A DNA stretch of 64,000 nt. Source: Shouchella clausii (GTDB lineage Bacteria > Bacillota > Bacilli > Bacillales > Bacillaceae_D). The stretch is taken from contig NZ_BCXJ01000003.1 of NCBI RefSeq assembly GCF_001598215.1, positions 434,001 to 498,000 on the forward strand, written 5' to 3'. Each line of letters begins with the position of its first letter. Positions within the stretch are counted from its first letter, which is position 1. The notes under the pieces are model-generated. The model was not told where the DNA came from. It did not search any database and saw only the letters and a program-made list of their open reading frames with translations. Both the position numbers and the translations under genes were made by a program. Below are positions 1-8,082 of the stretch, piece by piece.

Positions 1-1243
1 TCGTTAAAAAGGCCCATTTGAACATAAACCGTTGATGGTCGCCTAATTCTACTTGCGCGAGGCCAATCAACAAAAACGTTGACGCCGTCAGCGGACTGAG
101 GGGGAAGCCGACTGTCATTTGTCCAAGTACGGACGCTTGAGCAATTTCAATTCCAGGCACGCCATACATTTCTGCCGATTGGGCAAGAATCGGCATGACG
201 CCATAATAATAGGCATCAGGATTAAAAACGAGGCTAAGGGGCATGCTGGCAATGGCAACGACAATTGGCAGCGAACCACCAATTTGTTCCGGCACAAGGT
301 TGACTAGCGCTACCGCCATTGCCTCGATCATCCCTGTTCCTGTAAGGATGCCTGTGAAAATTCCAGCTGCAAAAATAATCGATAACACTGGCACCATTCC
401 TGACGCTTGCAGCTGGATTTGTTGCATTTGCTCTTTTGGATTCGGATAATTTATTAGCAGCCCAAGCACAAAGGCAATAATAAAGACAACAGGCAGCGGC
501 AACCATTGCATAACTAATGTCGTTAACGTCAAGGCGGTCAACAGCACATTGGGAATAAACAGCTTCGGGCGTTTCATTTTCAATTGCTCTTCTGCTTGAT
601 CACTGCTCATTGAATATTCGATTGATTGGACACCAAGGCGTTTTCGCTCTTTTTTTCCAATCCAGTAAGCGACGAATAAAAGCCATAGGAATCCCACCAC
701 CATTGAAGGCAATAGTGGGATAAATATCTCGCCAGGATCAATGCCAAGCGCACTGCCGGCGCGGGCAGTCGGCCCTCCCCACGGCATAATATTCATGAAT
801 CCAGCGCCAAGGCCAACAATTCCTGCCAAGACGATCCTGCTCATACCGAGCCGATCATAAAGAGGCAACAAGGCTGGAATGACAATCAAAAATGTTGATG
901 CTCCCGAGCCATCAAGTTGGGCAAGCATAGCAAATATCAGTGTACCGACTACTACTTTTAAGGGATCGCCTTTTACTGCTTTTAAAATCTGCGCAAGAAT
1001 CGGATCAAACATCCCCGCATTGTTCATGACACCGAAATAAAGGATTGCAAATCCTAACATAACGCCAGTTGGGGCTACAAGCTGAACGCCTTCCAGCATG
1101 TGCTCGCCTAGCTCAAGGCCAAACCCACCAATGATGCCAAAAACGATTGGAATTAACACGAGTGCAACAATAACCGATAACCTTTTCGAAACAATTGAAT
1201 ATAAAAACACCACGATCGTCAAAAAACCAAGTAATGCCAGCAA
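1..1243 (-). CDS. CitMHS-family citrate/carboxylate transporter, partial (3' end beyond window)
   Basis: Reverse-strand reading frame from a TTG start at 1243, preceded by a strong AGGAGGGG ribosome binding site at 1250-1257, open to the left edge. The roughly 414 visible residues are almost entirely hydrophobic membrane segments. They have the glycine-rich stretches typical of the CitMHS family (metal-citrate:proton symporters such as Bacillus CitM/CitH), for example LDGSGAST and MPWGGPTARAGSALG. It is the third gene of a leftward unit with the two AtuA-type genes, 61 bases after the previous stop, so the substrate is probably the organic acid that unit handles. Citrate itself is not established. 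A cre-like box lies directly before the ribosome binding site. Confidence 0.85.
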   Translation of the reverse strand, partial: MLALLGFLTIVVFLYSIVSKRLSVIVALVLIPIVFGIIGGFGLELGEHMLEGVQLVAPTGVMLGFAILYFGVMNNAGMFDPILAQILKAVKGDPLKVVVGTLIFAMLAQLDGSGASTFLIVIPALLPLYDRLGMSRIVLAGIVGLGAGFMNIMPWGGPTARAGSALGIDPGEIFIPLLPSMVVGFLWLLFVAYWIGKKERKRLGVQSIEYSMSSDQAEEQLKMKRPKLFIPNVLLTALTLTTLVMQWLPLPVVFIIAFVLGLLINYPNPKEQMQQIQLQASGMVPVLSIIFAAGIFTGILTGTGMIEAMAVALVNLVPEQIGGSLPIVVAIASMPLSLVFNPDAYYYGVMPILAQSAEMYGVPGIEIAQASVLGQMTVGFPLSPLTASTFLLIGLAQVELGDHQRFMFKWAFLT

Positions 1244-1259
1244 ATGAAACCCCTCCTAA

Positions 1260-1273
1260 TTTAAGCGCTTTCA
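1260..1273. promoter_or_regulatory. cre-like box (CcpA) before the CitMHS gene
   Basis: TTTAAGCGCTTTCA differs from the cre consensus TGWAANCGNTNWCA at one position. It sits between the AtuA-like gene and the transporter start, where bound CcpA could block elongation into the transporter gene. Confidence 0.5.
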
Positions 1274-1304
1274 AAATAAATGAGCATTAGCGCTACCCGC
1301 TCGT

Positions 1305-1616
1305 TTATAACCAAACTTCCATTTCAAGAAGATGCCAAGAGAGTGATTTTCCATGTACATCAAAATCAAGGGCAGCCGCTACGCCGCCTGGACGAGTGCC
1401 ATGAAGGACAAAATGAAGGGCGGCCAATTGAGGAAGCTCATAACGGTCAACATTGCCAGAGGCTAGTCGGCAAAAATGTTGTTTCACCGCTGCTGCCGTT
1501 ATTTGTTGTCTCACACTTTCGTAAAATCGTTCATCGTATAGAAATAGGCTGATCGTTGTCTGTTCGCCTTTGTCGCCTGCCCGGGCATGGGCAACTTTAT
1601 ATAAAGGTGTAGTCAT
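1305..1616 (-). CDS. AtuA-like small domain protein (103 aa)
   Basis: A short protein matching the small domain that is fused to the C-terminus of AtuA in some bacteria and encoded separately in others. The recognisable opening is KVAHARAGDKG, and the second half has a conserved HGTRPGG-like stretch. Its ATG overlaps the stop of the upstream AtuA-family gene by four bases (ATGA), so the two are translationally coupled and probably form one complex. The name comes from acyclic terpene utilisation in Pseudomonas. Terpene catabolism is unlikely here, and the substrate is unknown. Confidence 0.75.
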   Translation of the reverse strand: MTTPLYKVAHARAGDKGEQTTISLFLYDERFYESVRQQITAAAVKQHFCRLASGNVDRYELPQLAALHFVLHGTRPGGVAAALDFDVHGKSLSWHLLEMEVWL

Positions 1617-2950
1617 GCCATTACCTCCGTTACGAACACATTTGTCTTAATTATGTTTCGTGGAATCGATGCCGAATAAGCAGAAACGACACGTTTTGCC
1701 TGTGATCGAACGCCCCCTGGACCGCCTGGGCCGTTTAGCCACAATGCTTCCACTTCCTCACCAACACGTTCAGCTTGCCGACGGTCCCTCGCTCTAGCAG
1801 CTACACGGAGAAGGACTTCATATGGGCGAACCGACGGCTCATTCTGAAAAAGCCCATTCACCCCAAGCAATTCATATTTAACCTCTTTCTGGTCAAACCC
1901 TGCACTTGTTAATCGCGCCAATACGATTTCAGCAGCGAGATGGGCCCGTTCAACTGCACCGTAGCCTCCATAGGCAATCATGCCTTCACCAATGTAGCCT
2001 TGGTTCACGCCAATTGTCGCTTTTAGTTGAGCGGGTCGCTCACGGCCGCTTCCCCCGTTCACTGCAATCTGGTTGGCAGCAACCTCCTTAAAAAATACAG
2101 ACGAAAAATCTGCGGTAACGTCGGGCGTCATATAGGCAGTTGGGTCCATTACTTCATATAATAGTTGCTCTTTACATGTTTGTAGCGTCACCGCTCCACC
2201 GCTTCCTGGCGTTTTCGAAATGATGCCAGTACCATCAGCATAAACATCAGCAAATGGCATTCCGAGTCGATGCAACTCTGGCACCTGCTTTTTACACCCA
2301 TCAGCAAAATAACCGCCACTTACTTGGGCGCCGCACTCTAGCAAGTGGGCAAGCACCGTTCCCGCACCGAGCAAATGCCAATCTGAAAACTTCCAGCCAA
2401 ACTCATAGACCATTGGCGCCAAAAATAATGAAGGGTCTGCGACACGCCCAGTTAGAATAACATCGGCGCCTTGCGCCAAAGCAGGTAAGATCGCGTCAAC
2501 ACCTAAATAAGCGTCAGCGGAAATAACATCGTCACCGAATGTGGATAGAGGCTTGCCCGTTTCCCATAAAGGAGGGTCGGCTTGCTTTGCTTGTTCAAGC
2601 ACATCGGCACCAATGACTGTCGCGACTTTCAGCTTTGAAAGACCGAGAGAAGAAGCGATATCTGCCGTTTTCTTTGCAGCACTTTCTGGATTGGCTGCCC
2701 CTAAATTCGTAATGACCGTTACCCCTTTGTCTTTGCATAACGGCAACAAAGCTGTCATGCGTTCTTCTAAAAACTGGCCATAGCCTTTTTCACGGTCTAG
2801 CATTTTTTCTAAGTGGGCAAGAGCCGTTGTCCGCTCTGCGAGCCCTTCCAGGACAAGATAATTTAAATTTCCGCGCTTCACCAAATCCACTGCAGCATCA
2901 ATTCTGTCGCCGCCGTAGCCAGCGCCAGTACCAATACGTATTGATTTCAT
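1613..2950 (-). CDS. AtuA-family protein (DUF1446)
   Basis: About 445 residues. I chose the ATG at 2950 because it opens on the conserved KSIRIGTGAGYGGDRIDAA start and has a GGGAG ribosome binding site; an upstream in-frame ATG at 2995 would overlap the sigma-54 promoter. The family is usually listed as acyclic terpene utilisation protein AtuA. The biochemical role is poorly defined, and a link to acyl-CoA or hydroxy-acid metabolism is only suspected. It is the first gene of the unit AtuA, AtuA-like, CitMHS transporter. It starts about 40 bases downstream of a sigma-54 promoter and is divergent from a sigma-54 activator. Confidence 0.8.
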   Translation of the reverse strand: MKSIRIGTGAGYGGDRIDAAVDLVKRGNLNYLVLEGLAERTTALAHLEKMLDREKGYGQFLEERMTALLPLCKDKGVTVITNLGAANPESAAKKTADIASSLGLSKLKVATVIGADVLEQAKQADPPLWETGKPLSTFGDDVISADAYLGVDAILPALAQGADVILTGRVADPSLFLAPMVYEFGWKFSDWHLLGAGTVLAHLLECGAQVSGGYFADGCKKQVPELHRLGMPFADVYADGTGIISKTPGSGGAVTLQTCKEQLLYEVMDPTAYMTPDVTADFSSVFFKEVAANQIAVNGGSGRERPAQLKATIGVNQGYIGEGMIAYGGYGAVERAHLAAEIVLARLTSAGFDQKEVKYELLGVNGLFQNEPSVRPYEVLLRVAARARDRRQAERVGEEVEALWLNGPGGPGGVRSQAKRVVSAYSASIPRNIIKTNVFVTEVMA

Positions 2951-2990
2951 ACTCTCCCTACTTTCTGCATCTTTGCTATGTCTATTTGAA

Positions 2991-3006
2991 TGCAATCATT
3001 GTGCCA
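2991..3006 (-). promoter_or_regulatory. Sigma-54 (RpoN) -24/-12 promoter
   Basis: On the reverse strand the sequence reads TGGCACAATGATTGCA, an exact match to the TGGCAC-N5-TTGCA core with the required ten bases between GG and GC. It lies about 40 bases before the AtuA-family ATG, and the divergent neighbour encodes a sigma-54 activator. Confidence 0.88.
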
Positions 3007-3010
3007 ACTG

Positions 3011-3064
3011 TTAAAACGCTAACTTTACAGGCTATAAATGCTCCATTTCTAAAAAGCCAGAAAT
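3011..3064. promoter_or_regulatory. Candidate activator-binding region between the sigma-54 promoter and its activator gene
   Basis: Two small symmetric elements lie upstream of the -24/-12 promoter: a cre-like AAAACGCTAAC stretch inside GTTA...TAAC (3010-3023), and ATTTCT...AGAAAT with an 8-base spacer (3045-3064). Either could be the upstream activating site of the divergent activator. The evidence is only position and symmetry. Confidence 0.3.
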
Positions 3065-3120
3065 AAATTCTAATAATTAAGAACACGACTGGCAGTTTAG
3101 GCAACAGGCTGATATGATAA

Positions 3121-3134
3121 TGAAAACGCTTTAA
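3121..3134. promoter_or_regulatory. cre-like box before the sigma-54 activator gene
   Basis: TGAAAACGCTTTAA matches the cre consensus with one mismatch and lies just upstream of the GTG start at 3149. This suggests catabolite control of the activator. Confidence 0.5.
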
Positions 3135-3148
3135 AAGGGGGCTTCCAA

Positions 3149-4504
3149 GTGGATGGACATGCCATTCTTGATGCCATTCAAGACGGAATACTTGTCATTG
3201 ACGAGCAAGGGATTGTCAGGAAAATCAATGCCGAATATACACGCATCACGGGCGTGTTTGCACAGGACATTATTGGCAAGCCTCTTCTAGAAGTCAGGCC
3301 AGAAGCACACCTTGTTTCCACGCTAAAAGACAAAAACGTACGTGTCGGCGTTTATAGAAAAGTCAATGGCCGAGAATACTTAGTCGATATGGCGCCTATT
3401 TTTGATGGCGGCCAAGTGGTGGGAGCCGTCTCAATCTGTAAAGGCAAACAAGAAGTGCTGGATTTGACAAAGACAATCGAACAGCAAAAACAACAAATTC
3501 AATGGTTGCAGCAAAAAGTAGATGCGAGTTTTCAAGCGGCCCATCATTTTGAATCGATCATTGGGTATAATCAAGGGTTAAAAGAGGTAACCGCGATTGC
3601 CCGCAAAGCAGCAACCGCTCCTTTTCCAGTCCTGATTACAGGAGAGAGCGGAACAGGGAAAGAGCTTTTTGCACAGGCCATTCATAGAGGAGGGAAAAAT
3701 GCCTCACAACCGTTTGTACCAATAAACTGTGCAGCGATTCCAAAAGACTTGCTGGAAAGTGAATTGTTTGGCTACGAAACGGGCGCTTTTACAGGTGCCC
3801 AAAAAAATGGCAAACTTGGCTTATTTGAGTTGGCTGACAACGGTACGTTGTTCCTTGATGAAATCGGCGAACTCCCCCTTTCCTTACAAAGCAAACTGCT
3901 ACGCGTCTTACAAGAAGGGACAATACGAAGGCTTGGCGCTTTAAAGGAAAAACGCGTTTGTACACGTATTATCGCTGCGACCAACCAAAACATGACGGAC
4001 TTAGTGAGCAAAGGTTTGTTTCGAGAAGATTTATATTATCGTTTATGTGTGTTCCAACTTCACATTCCGCCGTTGCGTGAGCGAAAAGAAGATATCCCTT
4101 TGCTTGCCAAAACGCTCCTAGCCAACCAATCTGACGCAAAGGCAGTTGGGCAAGTAAACATTAGCGAGGACGCATTGGAAAGGCTCGAGCACTATCATTG
4201 GCCTGGGAATGTGCGCGAACTAAAGAATGCACTCCAATTTGCCCTTTGCATGATGGATGAACCGGTTTTGCACGCTAGCCATCTGCCGCCGCATTTGGCA
4301 ACGGACCATGGGCAAAGGGCCACACCAATGTCGTTCACTCCTCCTGCGTCATTAAAAGCAGGCATGGAGGAAGCAGAACGGCAGCTTATTAAAAACGTAC
4401 TTGCCAATTGTGCGAATCATTTAGAAGGCAAAAAGCAGGCAGCAAAACGATTAAACATTTCCTTGGCGACGCTATACAATAAAATGAAGAAATACCGTTT
4501 GTAA
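3149..4504 (+). CDS. Sigma-54-dependent transcriptional activator (PAS, AAA+, Fis-type HTH)
   Basis: 451 residues, GTG start with an AAAAGGGGG ribosome binding site. Residues 1-100 form a PAS-like sensor domain, followed by a short coiled linker (about 105-130). The AAA+ domain has Walker A GESGTGKE (165-172), the sigma-54 contact loop GAFTGA (212-217) and Walker B TLFLDEIG. The C-terminus holds a Fis-type helix-turn-helix (LEGKKQAAKRLNISLATLYNKMKK). It resembles RocR/AcoR-type Bacillus activators, with the PAS domain probably sensing a small-molecule inducer. The divergent sigma-54 promoter at 2991-3006 makes the AtuA/CitMHS unit its most likely target. Confidence 0.93.
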   Translation: MDGHAILDAIQDGILVIDEQGIVRKINAEYTRITGVFAQDIIGKPLLEVRPEAHLVSTLKDKNVRVGVYRKVNGREYLVDMAPIFDGGQVVGAVSICKGKQEVLDLTKTIEQQKQQIQWLQQKVDASFQAAHHFESIIGYNQGLKEVTAIARKAATAPFPVLITGESGTGKELFAQAIHRGGKNASQPFVPINCAAIPKDLLESELFGYETGAFTGAQKNGKLGLFELADNGTLFLDEIGELPLSLQSKLLRVLQEGTIRRLGALKEKRVCTRIIAATNQNMTDLVSKGLFREDLYYRLCVFQLHIPPLRERKEDIPLLAKTLLANQSDAKAVGQVNISEDALERLEHYHWPGNVRELKNALQFALCMMDEPVLHASHLPPHLATDHGQRATPMSFTPPASLKAGMEEAERQLIKNVLANCANHLEGKKQAAKRLNISLATLYNKMKKYRL

Positions 4505-4520
4505 TTGTAGGGAGAACGGA

Positions 4521-4552
4521 AAAAAACCGGACAATTTCCGTCCGGTTTTTTC
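4521..4552. terminator. Bidirectional intrinsic terminator between the activator gene and pdxT
   Basis: A CCGGAC/GTCCGG stem is flanked by A6 on the left and T6 on the right, so it can end both the rightward activator transcript and the leftward pdxST transcript. Confidence 0.85.
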
Positions 4553-4583
4553 TGTATAACTTGCGCAGAAGCCATTGCCTTCT

Positions 4584-5171
4584 TTAATGAGCTTCCAACA
4601 AAGGGCGCTCTGCTACCATCTTTATAAATGCTTGATGCAAGCGGGCGTCATCCGTCAATTCAGGATGGAACGAACACGCAAGGAAAGAGCCTTGCTTGAC
4701 GGCAACGATTTCTCCGTTGTATTCGCTTAAAATGTCTACATCTGGTCCGACTTCTTTAACAAGCGGCGCGCGAATGAAAACAGCAGTCAGCTTTTCGGCT
4801 ATCCCTTTCACATCAAGCGTTGCTTCAAAACTATCCCGTTGCCGCCCAAACGCATTGCGCTCAACAACCATGTCGATGAAACCTAAGTGCCCATCTTGCT
4901 CACCAGAAAGAGTCTTTGCCATCAATATCAGTCCAGCACATGTGCCTAATATCGGCTTTCCCGATTCGCCAAATTCACGCAACGGCTTAAAAAGTTGATA
5001 CTTGTCAATCAGCCTACGCATTGTCGTCGATTCACCGCCTGGCAAAATAAGCCCATCTATCTCTGCTAGCTGATCTGGACGCTTTATTTCGATTGCTTCT
5101 GCGCCGCTGTTCGTTAATAAACGGATATGTTCACTAACCGCGCCTTGTAAGGCTAACACTCCAATTTTCAT
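4584..5171 (-). CDS. pdxT: Pyridoxal 5'-phosphate synthase glutaminase subunit PdxT
   Basis: 195 residues, class I glutamine amidotransferase. It releases ammonia from glutamine and passes it to PdxS for PLP synthesis (DXP-independent pathway). The oxyanion motif LPGGEST, the nucleophile in GTCAG (Cys78) and the His169/Glu171 pair in FHPE are all present. I chose the ATG at 5171 ([10 protein letters not shown]), four bases after the pdxS stop; an upstream in-frame start would add an unrelated extension. It forms an operon with pdxS and should form the usual 12+12 synthase complex. Confidence 0.96.
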   Translation of the reverse strand: MKIGVLALQGAVSEHIRLLTNSGAEAIEIKRPDQLAEIDGLILPGGESTTMRRLIDKYQLFKPLREFGESGKPILGTCAGLILMAKTLSGEQDGHLGFIDMVVERNAFGRQRDSFEATLDVKGIAEKLTAVFIRAPLVKEVGPDVDILSEYNGEIVAVKQGSFLACSFHPELTDDARLHQAFIKMVAERPLLEAH

Positions 5172-5175
5172 AGGC

Positions 5176-6063
5176 TTACCACCCACGGTCCTGCATCCGC
5201 TCTGCCGGCGCCAATGTCGCCACATCAATTCCTTTCATGGCGGAGCCAAGGTTTTTCGAAAGCTCGGCAATCCGTTCATAATCTGTGTAATGGGTTGTCG
5301 CTTCCACAATTGCCCGAGCAAATTTTTCAGGGTTGTCTGATTTAAAGATACCAGATCCGACAAAAACGCCGTCAGCGCCTAGATGCATCATCAGAGCAGC
5401 ATCCGCTGGCGTGGCGATGCCCCCTGCGGCAAAATTGACGACAGGCAATTGGCCCGTTTCCTTAATGTGCAACAATAATTCATAAGGGGCGCCTAACTGC
5501 TTGGCTTCAGTCATCAACTCATCTGTGGACATATGAGCTACTTGTTTGATTTGCGCCTGCATTTTTCGCATATGGCGAACTGCTTCAACAATATTGCCCG
5601 TTCCTGGCTCGCCTTTTGTGCGAATCATTGAAGCGCCTTCGCCAATTCGGCGCGCTGCTTCGCCGAGATCACGGGCACCGCAGACAAACGGCACTGTAAA
5701 ATCGCGCTTGTTTAAATGATAAACTTCATCAGCGGGTGTTAGCACTTCGCTTTCATCAATATAATCGACACCCATCGCTTCCAAAACTTTCGCTTCAACG
5801 ATATGGCCAATGCGCGCTTTTGCCATGACTGGAATCGAGACAGCGTTTAACACTTCTTCTGTCACAGTTGGGTCTGCCATTCTCGCAACGCCGCCAGCTG
5901 CGCGGATATCAGATGGCACCCGTTCTAACGCCATGACCGCTACAGCACCAGCTTCTTCAGCGATTTTGGCTTGCTCGGCATTAATGACATCCATAATAAC
6001 GCCGCCTTTTTGCATTTGCGCCATTCCTTGTTTAACCCGGTCCGTTCCTACTACTTTTTCCAT
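5176..6063 (-). CDS. pdxS: Pyridoxal 5'-phosphate synthase subunit PdxS
   Basis: 295 residues, a TIM-barrel enzyme making PLP from ribose 5-phosphate, glyceraldehyde 3-phosphate and ammonia. The signature [17 protein letters not shown] and the catalytic lysines (Lys82 in MAKARIGH, Lys150 in RTKGEPGTG) are intact. The ATG at 6063 is favoured over the GTG at 6072 because the AGGAG site lies 8-9 bases before the ATG and directly abuts the GTG. First gene of pdxST, divergent from pdxR, with the regulatory repeats between them. Confidence 0.97.
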   Translation of the reverse strand: MEKVVGTDRVKQGMAQMQKGGVIMDVINAEQAKIAEEAGAVAVMALERVPSDIRAAGGVARMADPTVTEEVLNAVSIPVMAKARIGHIVEAKVLEAMGVDYIDESEVLTPADEVYHLNKRDFTVPFVCGARDLGEAARRIGEGASMIRTKGEPGTGNIVEAVRHMRKMQAQIKQVAHMSTDELMTEAKQLGAPYELLLHIKETGQLPVVNFAAGGIATPADAALMMHLGADGVFVGSGIFKSDNPEKFARAIVEATTHYTDYERIAELSKNLGSAMKGIDVATLAPAERMQDRGW

Positions 6064-6100
6064 TTGGCCCACTCCTTTATCGTTTGCTTTTTTTTGATTT

Positions 6101-6145
6101 GCTGACTAGTATAGAAAACAACTGACCACATTGTAAGTGTCAGTT
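6101..6145. promoter_or_regulatory. pdxS promoter and PdxR-type operator repeats
   Basis: On the reverse strand a sigma-A-like promoter reads TTACAA (6131-6136), 17 bases, TATACT (6108-6113), ahead of pdxS. It is overlaid by CTGAC direct repeats (6102-6106 and 6122-6126) and an inverted partner GTCAG (6139-6143). The last two extend to AACTGAC/GTCAGTT with a 12-base spacer. Direct plus inverted pentamer repeats over the promoter are the arrangement expected for a MocR-type PdxR. Confidence 0.75.
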
Positions 6146-6184
6146 TTCAAGAAAGTGATGAGGTCAGAAAAAGGAGCGGTCTAC

Positions 6185-7579
6185 ATGGAATTGCTATGGT
6201 GCGAATTAAATCGAGATTTGCCAACGCCCTTATATGAACAATTGTACGCCCACATCAAAACGGAAATTACGGAAGGCCGCATTGGCTATGGTACAAAACT
6301 TCCCTCTAAACGCAAACTAGCCGACTCTTTAAAATTAAGCCAAAACACGGTTGAAGCAGCTTACGAGCAGTTAGTAGCAGAAGGCTATGTCGAAGTGATT
6401 CCAAGAAAGGGATTTTATGTACAAGCCTATGACGACTTAGAATATATTCGAGCTCCGAAAGCACCTGGAGATGCGTTAGAAACAAAGCAAGACGCGATTC
6501 GCTACAATTTCCACCCGACCCACATTGACACAACCAGTTTTCCATTTGAGCAATGGCGCAAGTATTTTAAACAAACGATGTGTAAGGAACATCACCGCTT
6601 ATTACTAAATGGAGACAATCAAGGCGAGGCATCATTTCGGCGCGAAATTGCCTATTACTTGCATCATTCACGGGGTGTCAATTGCACGCCAGAACAGGTA
6701 GTAGTCGGAGCAGGGGTGGAGACCTTACTGCAACAGCTTTTCTTGCTCCTTGGCGCAAATAAAGTCTACGGAATTGAAGACCCAGGCTACCAACTAATGC
6801 GGAAATTGCTATCCCATTATCCAAACGATTATGTCCCTTTTCAAGTAGATGAAGAAGGCATTGATGTTGACAGCATCGTGCGCACATCGGTAGATGTCGT
6901 TTACACAACGCCATCGCGCCACTTTCCTTACGGTTCTGTCTTATCGATCAATCGCCGCAAGCAATTGCTTCATTGGGCAGAAGCACACGAAAACCGCTAT
7001 ATTATTGAAGACGATTACGATAGTGAATTCCGCTATACAGGAAAAACTATTCCATCTTTGCAAAGCATGGACGTCCATAACAAAGTCATTTATTTAGGCG
7101 CCTTTTCGAAATCATTGATTCCGTCTGTCCGCATCAGTTATATGGTATTGCCGGCACCACTTGCTCACTTATATAAAAACAAGTTTTCTTACTACCACTC
7201 AACGGTGTCGCGCATTGACCAACAAGTACTGACGGCATTTATGAAACAAGGGGACTTTGAAAAACACTTAAACCGGATGCGGAAAATTTACCGCCGCAAG
7301 TTAGAAAAAGTTCTGAGCCTGTTGAAACGATATGAAGACAAGCTATCGATAATCGGTGAACGTTCCGGTCTCCATATCGTGCTCGTCGTAAAAAATGGAA
7401 TGGATGAACAGACACTGGTTGAGAAAGCATTAACCGCCAAGGCAAAAGTGTATCCATTATCTGCTTACTCCCTTGAACCTGCAATCCACCCGCCTCAAAT
7501 TGTAATCGGCTTTGGAAGTATTCCTGAAGACGAATTGGAAGAAGCGATCATGACAGTGTTGAATGCGTGGGGGTTTTAG
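6185..7579 (+). CDS. pdxR: MocR/GntR-family PLP-dependent regulator PdxR
   Basis: 464 residues. There is an N-terminal GntR-type winged helix (about 10-80, with LPSKRKLADSLKLSQNTVEAAYEQL) and a fold-type I aminotransferase-like domain (about 105-464). The PLP-binding lysine is Lys309 in GAFSKSLIPS, and the Asp that contacts the PLP nitrogen lies in EDDYDSEFRY. The ATG at 6185 has an AAGGAG site; an earlier start at 6137 would overlap the operator. Divergent orientation to pdxST indicates that it senses PLP and controls PLP synthesis. A PdxR of this type has been studied in B. clausii. Confidence 0.94.
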   Translation: MELLWCELNRDLPTPLYEQLYAHIKTEITEGRIGYGTKLPSKRKLADSLKLSQNTVEAAYEQLVAEGYVEVIPRKGFYVQAYDDLEYIRAPKAPGDALETKQDAIRYNFHPTHIDTTSFPFEQWRKYFKQTMCKEHHRLLLNGDNQGEASFRREIAYYLHHSRGVNCTPEQVVVGAGVETLLQQLFLLLGANKVYGIEDPGYQLMRKLLSHYPNDYVPFQVDEEGIDVDSIVRTSVDVVYTTPSRHFPYGSVLSINRRKQLLHWAEAHENRYIIEDDYDSEFRYTGKTIPSLQSMDVHNKVIYLGAFSKSLIPSVRISYMVLPAPLAHLYKNKFSYYHSTVSRIDQQVLTAFMKQGDFEKHLNRMRKIYRRKLEKVLSLLKRYEDKLSIIGERSGLHIVLVVKNGMDEQTLVEKALTAKAKVYPLSAYSLEPAIHPPQIVIGFGSIPEDELEEAIMTVLNAWGF

Positions 7580-7605
7580 TCGGGGGGAATTAAAAACAGA
7601 AGTTT

Positions 7606-7829
7606 TCACTTATCGCTTTCTAAATGGACCGTATGCCCTGTATCAGGGTCAATATAAGATGGATGGGGTTCGGCCTCAAAATACTCCAATCCATTTGTAT
7701 CAGGAATATCTTTAGGATCAAGGTGAATGACATGTGGGTTCAGTATCGTTTCCCGTAGCAGCTGAGGCGTGCCTCGGCGCAGCCAACTAAAACAACTGCA
7801 AGTATAGACCTTGCCAAAAGTCTATACAT
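7606..7829 (-). pseudogene. Frameshifted small lipoprotein gene
   Basis: From an ATG at 7829 with a good ribosome binding site (AAAGGGA) the frame encodes a basic, hydrophobic signal peptide ending in a lipobox (LAVVLVGC), then stops soon after. A second frame, offset by two, continues directly with a plausible mature region ending LEYFEAEPHP...DTGHTVHLESDK and a stop at 7606-7608. It has no start codon of its own. Together they look like one small lipoprotein of about 73 residues broken by a one-base indel between about 7740 and 7790. A sequencing error would explain it equally well. Function unknown. Confidence 0.55.
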
Positions 7830-8002
7830 GGAGAAATCCCTTTCCTATTCTACTAGTAAGAAAAAGGTACATGAAGAAAGTTGAAAATAATTCAATATTT
7901 CCCCACCACCTTTTTTCCTTTTCAAAGACTGCGCCTTCTTGCCACTATCTACCATGGGGGTTGCTGCGGATTTTACTTTCACCAGCCACAGCCTACCTTA
8001 AA
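7830..8002. other. Stretch without recognised genes
   Basis: No convincing coding signal on either strand. The only reading frames are short and lack ribosome binding sites or family resemblance. It separates the broken lipoprotein gene from the end of the PTS operon. Confidence 0.5.
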
Positions 8003-8040
8003 ATCCCCTTCAGGCAGTATAAACGCTGCTTAAAGGGGAT
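8003..8040 (-). terminator. Intrinsic terminator of the PTS/isomerase operon
   Basis: A long hairpin with ATCCCCTT/AAGGGGAT outer arms and a partly paired GGCAG/CTGCTT inner part. On the reverse strand it is followed by TTTT. It lies 43 bases after the isomerase stop. Confidence 0.7.
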
Positions 8041-8082
8041 GTGTGCTTCTATACAGCAACTTAGAGCTATTGGTTGTTCGGT

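Noticed and set aside
6137-6184. Longer N-terminus for PdxR from 6137
   Set aside because: The extension has no conserved residues and would begin inside the operator; the ATG at 6185 has an AAGGAG site.
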